Notes under the pieces: model-generated | Told to the model about the DNA's origin: nothing | The model's database searches: none | Seen by the model: only the letters and a program-made list of their open reading frames with translations | From: Calvatia gigantea | Lineage: Eukaryota; Basidiomycota; Agaricomycetes; Agaricales; Lycoperdaceae | Length of the DNA: 64,000 nt | NCBI GenBank assembly: GCA_025093985.1 | Contig: JACAAK010000001.1 | Location: forward strand, 3,162,001-3,226,000 | Reading direction: 5' to 3' | In this document: one piece after another, positions 11,347-22,837 of the stretch | How the letters are laid out: every line of letters begins with the position of its first letter | Position numbering within the stretch: position 1 is the stretch's first letter | Made by a program: the position numbers and the translations under genes

Positions 11347-12775
11347 TTATCCATTGATGTACCAAGCCCAAAGACTGAGATCATCTTTTTCGACGGTTAC
11401 AACCCTTATCGACGGAGATCCTCTCGCGATTGCCTTTGCAAACTCCCCAAACTGTTCCTTCGTGAAAATCCTCGGAAGACACGGCCGTGTAATATACACC
11501 CAAGTCAAAGCCGGGAACATACAAAACCACCTCACCATTAAATCCACCACACTATCCGTCGAGTACGCGACCAACTTCGAGTCCAACTTGAGCGCTTTCA
11601 CGCGATGCAACTGCCGCGTCGGCTCAACGTCTCCAAGTACATTGTTCCCAGGGTTTCCCGCCCGCTGCACAGTGTCCCGCAGCCAATTACCAAGGGACTG
11701 GACATACGTAAACTCGAGACATAATGTGATGTCTTCGGTACAAGGTATGAGCGCCTGGAGTGCCATTACGGCTCTGGTGGAGTCACGGGTCATGTCGCCC
11801 GCGGGCAGAATGACCATCGTGAGTGAATGGAAGGTAGCCAAAGATGGGAAGTAGCGGACGAGGTACTCCGATGACGTTCTTAATTTATTGAGGCGGGGTA
11901 GGATCCCCGCTGGTAACGCAGGTGGGTTGTGACGGAGGTATGTGTTGTGATGGAAGTCAAGTGAGGTGATGGTTGGGTGGTGGTCGAGGAAGATTACAAA
12001 AGCGTCCCCGGGGATGATACAGTGAGAGACGGTGAGTGTCGTGAGATGAGGGAGGTTGAGGTGGAGGATAAAGTTGTCCCACTCCTGGTAGTTGTAGATA
12101 TATTTGAACGTCAGTGTCGTAAGTCGTGAGGACGTATTAAGGTGGTGGAGAAGGAGGGGTTGGAGGAAGGTTGGAAGGTTTTGGAGGTAACAGGTCTCAA
12201 TTTTGTTCAGGGTATCCGACCAGGCGGTCTTCGAGTTCTTCCGCTTCTTTACCACGGAAGGGAGCGAGAACTTTTGCAACAGGGTAGTCAACTTTCCTGT
12301 TGCGGGAAGTGGAAGCCGCAGACCGAGTTAGGGTTTTGATGTGCACGTGACTGCAAGACCTGTCGGCTAGAGTGTTGAGTACCGCAGCCATGGCATCCTC
12401 CCATTCCTTTGTCCCGGTGTTGAAGAAATAGAACGAGGCACTATGGACGGCGGATAAAATAGAGACGAAATTGAGCAGAGAAATCGTTTGGGCCGTCATC
12501 TCTTTACTTGAATTACTGTTGGTCAAGTCGCAGTTCAGGTGCTGGAGGGGTGTTCCAATCATGGCCAACGAAATTGCAAGAGTCGGAAGAAGAGACACGG
12601 TGTGGTTATTGAGGATTAATGTCTCGTCCCCGGGATGGAAATCATATTCCGAGCATATCTTCCCTACGGCGAGGAAGTTGAAGTTGCGTGAGGCTTGTGC
12701 GAGTGCATGGAGATCCTTGTGGTCGGGGACACGTTGGACAATCAGAGCAAGGAGTTCCACAGGAAGCATCGCCAT
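11347..12775 (-). CDS. F-box domain protein
   Basis: Start ATG at 12775. The N-terminus MAMLPVELLALIVQRVPDHK with LHALAQASRNF is an F-box, the Skp1-binding module of SCF ubiquitin ligases. The rest has leucine-rich, LRR-like spacing (SSRLTTLTFKYI, LPHLTTLTVSHC, HPTITSLDFHHN), as in the large basidiomycete F-box families, and would bind an unknown substrate. The coding region lies in two overlapping frames. The first covers 12775 to the stop at 12197, and the second, one base out, is open from about 12291 to the stop at 11347. The switch must fall within 12197-12291. No convincing intron was found there, so either a single-base indel or an unusual short intron is needed. The total would be about 470 residues. 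The gene is convergent with the upstream P450. Confidence 0.7.
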
Positions 12776-12977
12776 GATGGCGGACACAAGAAATGAGCAT
12801 CTTGGGGAATTTATGCTTGTCTTGGAGTATATATATGTTGATTACTGTGGGAAGAGGAAGGAATCTGTCGCATCCTATTGTCACGCTCTGCTTCGAAACT
12901 TAGCCTTATACTTATTCAACATCTAAATCGGGTGGGGACTTCTCTCTGTGGCGCTCAGCCCCATCCTCATCCAACAC

Positions 12978-13068
12978 GCATTAATGGGGTAGTGGTAACC
13001 TGGGTCGTTGCCATAAGCAGCTCAGCAGCTTTCTCGACCCGCCGGGGGTTCGATTCCCCCTTAATGCA
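12978..13068 (+). tRNA. tRNA-Gly(GCC) with 20-nt intron
   Basis: Acceptor GCATTAA pairs with TTAATGC and is followed by discriminator A. The T-arm is GGGGG-TTCGATT-CCCCC. The anticodon stem GGTCG/CGACC encloses TTGCCA with anticodon GCC, and a 20-nt intron sits at the usual 37/38 position. A TGC anticodon would need a pyrimidine at position 37, so Gly is preferred. It starts the first copy of the duplicated tRNA/PARG unit. Confidence 0.85.
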
Positions 13069-13515
13069 CTCCTGAGGATCAGGTCTACTTTTCCTTCAGG
13101 GCAAGGTGACATTGCATTTTGCACCGAGTGCGAATGCAGGCTCATAATCACTGATCGTGATACTCCTGTCCACCTCCTGCCATCACAGGCAAGGAGGAAA
13201 ATAGGACCCTTCTGGCCGTTGTGGCAGGCATGAAGGGTTACATATGGAAGAGTATCTGGGCCAAGAGCCGCGGCTGGCCAAGTTACCCGGCCCCACTTCT
13301 TTGTAGATCTTGACGCATTGGTGTGTGTCCATTCAATTTGCTTGGGTATTTCTGCCAACATTTTGTTAAATATCTCAACAGAAAACTAACCTTTGAGGCC
13401 TGGGTAGTAACTGGAAAAGGGGCACCTCGTCACGAGCGACGGTGATACAAATCGAGCCATGCCTCGTCTTGGTAAACTACTTACTTTCAAGTTAGTCCAT
13501 CAAAATCTTTCGAGA

Positions 13516-14654
13516 ATGTCCGCTGCCGCACCCGTACGTCAATTTCAATTTAGCGTGCAGTGTCAATCTAGTTTCTTGATCTCTAACAACGCACCCAGCG
13601 CGACCAGACCCGGGTTTTCAACAGAAGTAGTACCCTCAAGAAAATAGCCGATGACACTCTCAAGGCGATCGAATCTGGATCGTATGCCATTACCGACTCG
13701 CAGCTCCCAACAGAAACCTTCGACCTTCGGGCAAACGCTGAAAATTTAAAAGCGCGTACACTCTACTATGGACCCGACTCTGTCCCCTCATCGTGGGCCC
13801 AATCGCGATCGGAAGAGCCACGCATCGCCGCGACGACTAAGATCTGGGCAGTGGAAACCTCGACGTTGGAGACTGTGCGATGGTTGGTCGATAAGTGTTC
13901 CTCTCAAACGGATCAACCTCTGGTAGATGGTACTACGACGGAAGAACAGGAGCCGCGTGCTTGCACTGTCGGTGTGCTCAATTTTGCATCTGCTAAAAAC
14001 CCTGGGGGAGGGTTCTTGCGCGGAACCCAAGCTCAGGTGAGTACACATATGTCTGTCCCAAATTCTCCTTGCTAATACTGCCTTTACTGACAACAGGAAG
14101 AGTCAATTGCTCGTTCATCCACGCTCTATGCGAGTCTCATATCACCCATTGGTCAACAATTCTACACCTACAATCACTCAATTATCAAGGGCGGGAATGA
14201 TGGGTACTACTCCCACGCCATGATTTACAGTCCTTCCGTCCTCGTCTTCCGAAATGACACTGGAGATTGGGTACGACCATACGAAATCAACATCCTCACA
14301 TCCCCTGCAGTAAATGCTGGAGTTGTGCGGGAAAAACGTCAACAGGCGCTTAATCGAGGAGAAGACGTCGACTCAGTTCCAGATATGGAAGCGAAAATTC
14401 GCGCCGTTATGAAGGAGCGGATGGCGCGGCTTTTGTATCTCTTCGAACTCCATGGAGTGCGGAACCTCGTTTTGGGGAGTTTTGGGACGGGTGTGTTCAA
14501 GAATCACGTAGATATGGTTGTGGAGTTGTGGGCAGAGCTGTTACTCGGTGAGAATGCGAGGTTTGGGAGGTCGTTTGATAGAATTGCGTTCGGAGTGATT
14601 GGGCATGGGACGTACTTGAAGTTTGCAGAGAGGTTTGGGACTGAGGCTGCGTAG
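13516..14654 (+). CDS. Microbial-type poly(ADP-ribose) glycohydrolase-like protein (TIGR02452/DUF2263), copy A, intact
   Basis: Three exons, 13516..13533, 13599..14036 and 14097..14654, giving 337 residues. The macrodomain-like family removes ADP-ribose chains. Its signature GGG-X6-8-QEE is present as NPGGGFLRGTQAQEES, with GGG at residues 142-144 and QEE at 152-154 straddling the second intron. Also seen: VGVLNFASAKNPGGG before it, ARSSTLYASL, GYYSHAMIYSPSVLVFR, ILTSPAVNAG, and LVLGSFGTGVFKN near the end, all expected of the family. An in-frame ATG at 13459 could add 19 residues, but that stretch is not kept in the other two copies, so 13516 is preferred. Two decayed relatives lie at 16.9 and 20.7 kb, and the locus has a tRNA-Gly just upstream, as does the second copy. 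Confidence 0.88.
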
Positions 14655-15761
14655 GCCGCCTCAGCCAGCTGGGAACTGATTTCATGATGTCCAACGTCGG
14701 GACCACCTCCACCACACCCCGTACTTGCATCGGTACCCCTAATTCCGTTTTTAGCTCTCGATCCTTGTCGAGTTTCGGGCATGAATCGAAAGCCAAATAC
14801 CTCAGTAGGTGGCGAATCTCAATTAATCTATGTCTCCTGTGAACTCCACCTTACTTGGTCGGTGTGAGTTCGACGCCCCAGACGACGAACCTCTCCAGTT
14901 TTCAAGTTAGGATAGACGCTCCTGTAGAAGCAACCTCAAGCTCAAGGTCTCAAGATTGACCAGACCGACTTATATGTAGATGATACCGCCCTCCTTGGGA
15001 TCCGGGGACATTATGCCTACCTGGTGTCGCAAGTGATCGAACGGCTTTCTCGTGACTAGAGCTTGATAACGCTCGTCCAGTGTGCTCCTGAAATGTGGGG
15101 CATTGCCGAAGAAGTGTGAGCGTTGTTCTGGCTCGCAAAATTTCAACTTTGGCTTCGATTCATCGATGCAGATTTTTTTTCATTTGAAATCTACATAGCG
15201 TCGTGTTCTCAATGAGTCTGGATGAGGAAATGCGATAGTGCCCCCGACGGGAGCAAGGGCCCTTACATCCTTCCGGGAGTGATTTACGTCAGTTGAGAAG
15301 GAACGAATTTCAAGTTCCCAGAAATTAAGTTCTCGGGAATCATAAATCCTTCTCTTTTGACGACGCACTCGTTTCTCCCGGTAATTTAATCCTCGATCCG
15401 TGGGGCACACGATGTCAGATGGGATGTCCATCGTCCTTCCAATGAACCTTTCCGCAGTATTGCCGTAACAAAGTGATAAAACCGCTGACAAGAATATTTC
15501 GTTAGTGGCCTATAAATTGGGGAGGTCTGGCTCCTCTGAGAGTCAACTTCGAAGGAGCCCTTCCATCGAAAGAGCACTCTGTGAGTCAACCTCCTCGCAC
15601 AACCTCACTCGTCGGTGCTGACGCCTCCTCACCAGCACAGACCCTGTAGCCGACCGCAACGCAAAACTGCAGTTGAAACTACAGCTCAATCTACACACAC
15701 CGTGTAAGTCGTCAATCCCACTCTGAGCGAGACCCAAATTGAGCTCGTGCCAGTGTACAGA
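14655..15761 (+). repeat. Duplicated spacer between PARG-like gene and secreted protein, copy A
   Basis: No gene seen. The stretch matches 21750-22837 over most of its length (for example the blocks around 15240-15440 and 22390-22560), so it belongs to the duplicated unit. It contains the 5' region of the small secreted protein gene. Confidence 0.7.
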
Positions 15762-15956
15762 ATGAACTTCAAGAGCCTTGTTCCATTCACTACACTCTTC
15801 GCCCTTGTAGCGATTGGGGGGGGGGCAAATCCAGTGCCCAACCCTGAACCGCAGACACAAGGAATCTGCTGGGCCGCCTGTTTTGGGGAGAATCCGAACT
15901 GTCCTTCTGGGTGGTCCCCCCAACAGTTTGGAGAGTGCTGGACTTGCTGCAAATGA
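15762..15956 (+). CDS. Small secreted cysteine-rich protein
   Basis: Uninterrupted 64-residue ORF. The N-terminus MNFKSLVPFTTLFALVAIGG is a typical signal peptide with a basic residue, a hydrophobic core and small residues before ANPVPNPEPQ. The predicted mature part is about 42 residues with six cysteines in the order C-X3-C, C, C-X2-CC (ICWAAC, PNC, ECWTCC), and ends in Lys-stop. Length and cysteine content fit small secreted or effector-like proteins of mushrooms; no family is recognised and no function is claimed. Start support: the signal peptide and the ATG context are conserved in the duplicate at 22838, where the cysteine-rich part has been replaced. The ten-G run inside the signal-peptide codons (about 15820) is a likely site for length variation. 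Confidence 0.7.
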   Translation: MNFKSLVPFTTLFALVAIGGGANPVPNPEPQTQGICWAACFGENPNCPSGWSPQQFGECWTCCK

Positions 15957-16373
15957 GAAGCCCGGTTCAGGCAGTTCTGGGAGATGTAAAGAAATTACCG
16001 AAGGAGATTGGCGATCAGACTGATTCTCGTTTGTAATAAATTTGTGTTGTGTTTTTGAATCTGAAAACCAAAAGTTTTAACTGACAATGATTCAATCTGA
16101 CAAGGAAAGTTGAGAACTTACCTGGAAACTCTGTGGGTCGGTAGCAGCCGCTGCGCAATTGGTCCGTTCTTAAAAGTTATCAATGTTTTCAAGACCAAGA
16201 GCTGGCGTCTGTTGTCGGGTGCTTGTCGTATCCTAATGTTATGGTTTGCTCCAGAACTTAGCCTCAAAATTCAACGTCTAGATTGCGAGTGGGTAGGGGG
16301 CTACACTAGGGTGGCTCCAAAGCTCTTTTGCGTTCGGCGCTAACGCGTTAACGTGTTAACGCTCATCCAGCAG
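15957..16373. other. Intergenic, palindromes next to tRNA
   Basis: No gene seen. Just before the second tRNA-Gly lie TAACGCGTTA (16341-16350) and the overlapping inverted repeat GCGTTAAC-GT-GTTAACGC (16345-16362). Confidence 0.6.
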
Positions 16374-16468
16374 GCATCAATGGGGTAGTGGTAACCTGGG
16401 TCGTTGCCATGAATCGATCGCTCCTCTGCTCTCTCGACCCGCCGGGGGTTCGATTCCCCCTTGATGCA
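16374..16468 (+). tRNA. tRNA-Gly(GCC) with 24-nt intron, second copy
   Basis: Acceptor GCATCAA pairs with TTGATGC (one compensatory pair change against the first copy) and is followed by discriminator A. D, anticodon and T arms are the same as in the copy at 12978. The intron is 24 nt and differs completely in sequence. Because the compensatory change keeps pairing, both copies look functional. Confidence 0.85.
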
Positions 16469-16874
16469 CGGCGCTGGGAACAATGTTTTCCTCCAGGGCA
16501 GGGTGATAGTGCATTTTACACAGAGTGGGAATGTAGATCCATAATCGCTGATCATGCAGTGATTTAGTGCTGCATACATATGAGTGTCTGAACCGTGGCC
16601 TGTCGTTGATCGTGATTAAGGCCGCTGTTCACAGGTGCAAGCTTGACGCGATGGTGTGCTGTGGATTTCGGTTTGCCTTGGTGCTTCTGCTAACATCCCG
16701 TCAATTTCCTCAACAGAAACTACATCTTTTGCCAATGACCTGGAAGATTCTTGCCACTGAGGCCCCAATACTAATTGAAGAAATGGTGCTTCGTCACGAG
16801 CGACGATGACGCAAATTGAGTCGTGCCTCACTGTGACAAATTCCTTCTATTTAACACATCGAACCCTTTCAAGA

Positions 16875-17622
16875 ATGTCCACTCCTATACCCGTATGTCA
16901 ATTTCACCTCAGCGCGTAGTGTTCACCTAATTTCTCAGTCTCTGGGGAACGTGTCCAGCATGACCAGACTCGAGTTCTCAACAGGTGTAGCACCCTCGAA
17001 AAATTGCTAACAACGCTCTTAAGGCGATTGAAACTGGGTCGTATCCCACTACCGAATCATAGTTTCCAACAAAAACTTCTGATTTTCGAACAAACGTCGA
17101 AGGTTTGAACGCACATACACTCTACTATGGACTCTATTCTATCTTCTCACCCTGGACACAATCGGAACCGAAAAAGATGCGTGTCGCACATCGCCTCAAC
17201 ACCAGGATCTGGGCGGTGAAACCTCTACGTTGGAGACTGCACGGCAGCCAGTTGACAAATGTCCTCACCAAACGGATCAATTTGTGAAGCATGTGAAGGG
17301 TGGCACTATGGAAGAATGGGGACGCGCACTCCCGCCGTCCGTGTGTTCCTTTCCACAAGCTCAGGTGAATACGCACGCGTCGTCCCTAATTACCCCCTCG
17401 CTCACGCTGCCTCAGTTCATGACAGCAAGATTCAATTGCATGCTCGTCAACGCTCCATCGCAGTCTTACATCACCCGCTAGTCAACGATTTTACACATAC
17501 AGCCACCCAAATATTCAAGTATCGGAGCCGGGAACAACGGGCACTACTCCCATGCCATGATTTACAGCCTTGCTATCCTCATCTTTTGAAATGACGTTGG
17601 AGACTGGGTACGACCATTTGGG
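16875..17622 (+). pseudogene. Microbial-type PARG-like gene, copy C, decayed and truncated
   Basis: Homologous to the intact gene at 13516, with recognisable blocks for the start exon, the RDQTRVF region and the GDWVRP region. It has in-frame stops and indels, and the stretch that encodes the GGG signature is missing between the ThrGlu-rich segment and the second intron. Homology ends near 17622 at the codons for GDWVRP, where the sequence joins the cut end of a Vps3-like gene on the other strand. It therefore lacks the last third of the gene and the downstream secreted-protein gene. It is preceded by a tRNA-Gly at the same relative place as copy A. Confidence 0.8.
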
Positions 17623-20373
17623 GCGCATACGTCGACCACATCTAGATTTGAGCCCTGAGAATCTAATAGTCTCTTCGTCTGGTCCACATCGCTCGTCCTA
17701 CCTCGTCCTATACAGGAAACACCGATAAACCACCGAAAGCAAAACAGGAGAACAAGAGGACTTACACTTCGCTCATATAAACATGTACCAGATCCCTCAA
17801 TAAAGCAATCTTCACATCCTCCTTCACGTTCTTCTGTCTCACCATCGCTGGCGCCTCCATACCTACCACACCTGCGCCTAGCCCTGTCCTCTTTTTGGTC
17901 TGTGTCGACACTGCCGGCTCGAATAATCCAAAATACCACTCCCTCAGTGAAAGCCCCTCGGCCGAATTCGACAAGGATCCAAGCTCAAACCCAGACGTAC
18001 TCTCCACGATTCCCAAGGCCTGTTTCGCGGGGACAACTTCCCCGCCTAACATGCAATACGCCTCAGCTGACGTAAAATCTCGAAGATCACGTACAAGTAT
18101 TGAAAGCGCCTCCGCATGGTTTCTCAACTAAATAACCACGACTTTTAGTCCTTCTCCAAATGTTTTTGTTGGACATGCGCGCGTACCTTGCCTTCCAGAA
18201 TCGCACACTCCAGTGCTAACACATTCCGACTTTCACTTCTTCCTGCTGCTGCTCTTCCTGCTTCTCTTTTCCTCGACTCGTCTTGTTCCTTCGCTTTTTC
18301 GGTCGACCGGTTAAAGGTTCCCGGCCTGGAAAGTAGCCGCCCTTGCACGACTTGAGCATCGTACATTCCACTTCCGGATAACATAACGTCGAGTCGGGCG
18401 TCGTCGACGCAAAGTTAGGAAAGAAGGTTTGTTGTTTTTGTTATGGTTGTTGGTGGTGGTGAAAATGGTGAGATTGGTGAGGGCAGGGGAAAGGTAGGGG
18501 TGGGAGTGGCAGAGATGAAGATAAGAGTTGGGTGGGTGATGAACGTGTTGACAAGGGCGGTTGTGGTTGTGGTGAGGGTGATAGTGAGTATGAAGTGGGG
18601 TTGGGTGATGGTGGGGAGGGTCGAGGAGAGGCATATGATGATGCTGGGGTGGTGTATGTGTTGAGCAATGGACCAGGGGGAGAGGAGGGCACTACATGCA
18701 TACCTTTCGCACGCCAAAATTTTGCGGTTGACTCGTCTTGGAGACATTGGAGAAGGTCATCTATGCAGGAGAGTGCTAGTCGCGTATGTAGATCTGGAGA
18801 CTAATGACATATTCAATAAGTGCCAAATAAACTAAAGCGGAGTGAATTTCCGCACCATGTTCCGTTTTATTAGCACTAGATATTCAAGATACCGCCGGCC
18901 AGCTCGCGTGTTGGCCTCGGCGATTTGTTCGAGAAGCACACGGTCGTCTTCTTTATCCCTCTCTCTGCCTCTCTGTTTTGGTGCTTCTGGTGGAATAAGC
19001 AACTGCGGTGTTCCTTCAGCTTTTCTTTAAATTACATTTCAAGAAAGTGGGTGGACGTACCTTGATACCTCGATCCACATCTCCCTTTTTCAACATCCAA
19101 AGCCCCCACTTAACCCGATCTTTATCCCTCCGCGACTCAAGTAATACTAGCATATCCTCTAATGGATTCTGAATATCCGTACCAGGGAATGCGCGTTCGA
19201 CGCATCCCACGTAAAGCTCTATGAGCTTATCGTCCTCGCCGTGTTGTTTATATAAGTTAGCTAAAGGTGAAAGAAGACCAAGTATTCGTAGGGAAGGCTC
19301 TATTTCGGATAGTGCGACGTTGTTGGGTTCGGAGAGGAGGGCGTTGAGGTCCTGATGTCTAGTAAAATGTGCGTAGAGTTTCGCGAGGACTGTATCTACA
19401 ACCTTAGGGTATGGCAACCATCAGTCTGCGGAAACCAAGGATAACAGAAAGGCAAGAACAACAGAACGGCTATACACATGAGTTATTTCACCATTAACAT
19501 CCTCCACTCTCGCCCTTTTTCTCGACTTTTCCAGAAACACAAGCAACATCTTTCGGGCAGCAACACTCAATATTCGTCTGAGCTCGACTGCGGGCGGTGC
19601 TTCATGAATGTTGGGCGAGAGGTGGGGCGAGTAATACCTGAATAGGTTCATTGCGACTGCGTCGGTTGCAGATTGAGTGGAACATTTTGGAGTAGAGGGA
19701 GAGGAAGTGAAAGAGGCGATGAGTGTTCATGGTCGTTTTTTTGTCAGACGGCGAGAGAAAGTTGCAATGATGAAATGGGAAAGAAGGCAAAAAAAAAAGC
19801 AGACTCACTCAGGTCGTCCACGCTTTTTTCTTGGGGCATGCGCGCTACTACACCGGAGTATATGTCCACTTGGTCCTGTGCGGAGAATAGACTGCCACGG
19901 AAGTCTGGATAGTAGCTGACGAGGACGCGGGGGTCGAGTACGCCATTAAAGAGATTTCTACCCGCATTTTCAAATAACATTTCCGAGAGGTATGTGAAGC
20001 CTATGGCCTGATATGCATACTGCAGTTCTTCTGCCTGAGGAGAGCTACGTCAGTGAAATGCTGCGCCTGTTGCGCGATGTGATTATAAATACACGCACCT
20101 CGTCTGGGTCCACGGTCAAGTTACCCTCGACTTTTTTCCGTCGTTGGTCGACAAGCTGCGCAGCGTCGTCTATACGATGACTATCGAGCAATGCATCGAC
20201 CTGGTCTGTGAGTGTGGAGGGTATTATTGAAGTGTTTGCATTGTCCCGGAGGAGAAGAAGGGCTGAGCGAGGGAAGGGGTGCATGTGGTTAGCGACGTGG
20301 AACTTATTCCACATCAGAGGATAATTAAGATAGCCTGCCGGACGGTGCATGTACAAAGTAATTCCCTGCAATC
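17623..20373 (-). pseudogene. Vps3/TGFBRAP1-like (CORVET/Vam6-Vps39 domain) gene fragment, truncated at both ends
   Basis: Vps3/TGFBRAP1 proteins are CORVET subunits that tether early endosomes or vacuoles through Rab GTPases. Seen on the minus strand, in exons 20373..20099, 20034..19809, 19656..19478, 19402..19061, 19002..18856 and 18800..18704 and then the 3' part: NYPLMWNKFHVANHMHPFPR (end of the CNH-type propeller), LQYAYQAIGFTYLSEMLFEN, DPRVLVSYYPDFRGSLF, ELRRILSVAARKMLLVFLEK, VVDTVLAKLYAHF, RYLEYLVL, SAEAYCMLGGEVVPAKQ, and a last DSQGSNLDVVDV block. The N-terminal propeller and the C-terminal tail are absent. In the 18.4-18.6 kb part an in-frame TAA follows a Pro/Ser-rich exon, and the conserved FASTTPDS block is followed by a deletion and frame change. 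No AG acceptor occurs for about 270 nt, so splicing cannot rescue it. Confidence 0.75.
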
Positions 20374-20701
20374 GGTGCTGTGTACGTAACAGTGCCTGAG
20401 CAGTGAGCTGAGACCCACGGCTGGGGCGAAATCAGTGGTTGATCCAGGCCATTATTCGCAGGTGCAGGCTTGACGCAATGGTGTGTGTCTGGAATTTCAA
20501 TTTTCAAGGGTGCTTCTGCTAACATTCTGTCAAATACTTCAACAGAACTATCTTTCTGTCGGTCACTTGGAGGGTCCCCGTCATTGAGGCCCCAAATACT
20601 AGTTGAAGAAATAGTGCTTCGTCACGAGCGACGAGGATGCGAATTGAATCGTACCTCACCGAGACAACCTCCTTCTGTTAGTCCATCGAACCCTTCTAAG
20701 A

Positions 20702-21749
20702 ATGTACGCTCCTGCACCCGTATGTCAATTCACGTTCACCTAGTTTTTCAGTCTCTAACAAACACATCCAGCACGACCAGGCCCTAGTTCTTAGCGGAAG
20801 GAGTGTCCTCGCTGACGACACTCTCAAGGCGATTGAAACTACGTATGCCACTACCGACACGGAGCCGCAGCTTCCGACAAAAAATTTCGACCTCCGAACA
20901 AGCGTTGAATTTTTTGAACGCGCACACGCCCTACTATGAATCCGACACTGTCCTCGCACCGTAAGCCCAATTACGACCGGAAGAGTCACACATCGCTAAG
21001 ACACCTAAGATCCGGGCAGTGGTAGTACCTTCTACTTTGGAGACTGTGCAATAGCTGGTCGACAAACGTTCCTCCCCAACGGATCAACCTATGACTTATG
21101 GTATTATGGAGAAACAGAGGCCACATGTTCACGCTGTTAGTGTGGTCTCACGCGGAACACAAGCTCAGGTGAGGACGCACCCGCCGTCCCCAATTATTCC
21201 CTTGCTAACACTACCTTGGCCGACGACAGGAAGAGTCAATCGCGCGCTCGCCAACCCTCTGTCGCAGACCATTCAATTATCAGAGTTGGGGATGACGGGT
21301 ATTACTCCCACGCCATGATTTTACAGTCCTTGACTTCTGAAACGACGCCGGAGATTGGGTACGACCATACGAAATCGACGTCCTCACACCCCTTGCATTG
21401 AGTACTGAACGCTGGAGTTGTGCGAGAAAAACGTCGGCGAGCACCTGATCGAGGAGAAGGCGTCGATTCAGTTTCAGATATGGAAGCGATCATCCTTGCT
21501 GTTATGAAGGAGCGCATGGCGCGGCTCTTGTACCCTCCTCGAACTGCAAGGGGTGCGGAGCCTCGTTTGGGGAGTTTCGGGACGGGTGTGTTCAAGAAAC
21601 ACGTAGATATGGTGGTGGAGTTGTGGGCGGAGCTGTTACTCGGTGAGAATGCGAGGTTTGGGAGATCGTTTCATAGGGTCGTGTTCGGGGTGATTTGGCA
21701 TGGGGCGTACTTGAAGTTTGTAGAGAGGTTTGGGACGGAGGCTGCGTAG
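20702..21749 (+). pseudogene. Microbial-type PARG-like gene, copy B, decayed
   Basis: Full-length relative of the gene at 13516. The 3' exon is still readable from about 21480 (MEAIILAVMKERMARLLYP, VFKKHVDMVVELWAELLLGE, KFVERFGTEAA). Upstream it has stops, indels and a deletion that removes the LNFASAKNPGGG signature, while the bases for QEES survive after the second intron. Downstream spacer homology continues to 22837. Unlike copies A and C it has no tRNA upstream. Confidence 0.8.
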
Positions 21750-22837
21750 GCCGCCTCAGCCAACTGGGAACTGATTTCGTGATGTCCGATGTTGGGACCA
21801 TCTTCACCACACCCATACATTGGCCCCCCTAAGTTCCGTTTTCAGCTCTCGACCATTGCCGAGTTTCGAGTATCAATCGAAAGCCAAACACCCTTAGTGG
21901 GTGGCGAACCTCAATTAATCTATGATATACCTTCTCTTGCGAACTCCACCTTTACTTGGTCGGCGTGAGTTTGTCGTCCCAGGCGACGATCCTCTCCAAT
22001 TTTCAGGTTAGGATAGACGTTCCTATGGATGCAACCTCAAGCTCAAGATTGACCAAACCGACTTATATGTAAATGACACCACCCTCCTTGGGGTCCAAGG
22101 ACATTGTCCCTAGCTGGCACCGCAAGCGATCGAACGACCTTTCGTGACTAGAGCTTGAAAAGGCTCGTCCAGCACACTACCGAAATGCAGGGCACAGCCG
22201 AAGAAGTGTAAGCGTCATTCTGACTTGCCTTTTCAATTTTGGCTTCGGTTCATGGATGCATCCGCAGAACACTGTTAAACTTGTAGTTTCTTGATTTGGA
22301 ATCTATACGGCGCTGTGTTCTCACTGAGTCTGGTTAGAAATGCAAGGTACAAAGGATATGTATTTTGACTTATCCCCCCATAGTGTCCCTCGACGGGAAC
22401 AGGAGCCCTTACATCCTTCCGGGGAATGATTTATGTCAGTTGAGAAGGAACGAATTCCAAGTTCCCAGAAATCAAATACCCGGAAACCATTGATCCTTCT
22501 GTTTTGACGACGCATTCGTTTCTCCCGGCAATTCAACCCTCGATGCACGGGGTGTATGATGTCAGGTCGGGTGTCCATCGTCCTCCAAATCCCCAAAAGC
22601 TCCGTTATGATGAACCTCTCCGCGGAATTGTCGCAGCAATGTGGTGAACCCGCTGACAAGAATATTTTGTTGGTGGCCTATAAATTTGGGAGGTCTGGGT
22701 CCTCCGAGATTCAGGCCTCAGGAGTCTTTCCATCGAAAGAGCACTCTATGAGCCCCCTTCCTAGTTCAACCTCACTATGCAAGTTATTCAACTCCAATCT
22801 GGGCGAGGCTTGAATTAAATTCATGCCAATGGACGGA
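21750..22837 (+). repeat. Duplicated spacer, copy B
   Basis: Matches 14655-15761 with scattered substitutions and indels. No gene seen. Confidence 0.7.
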
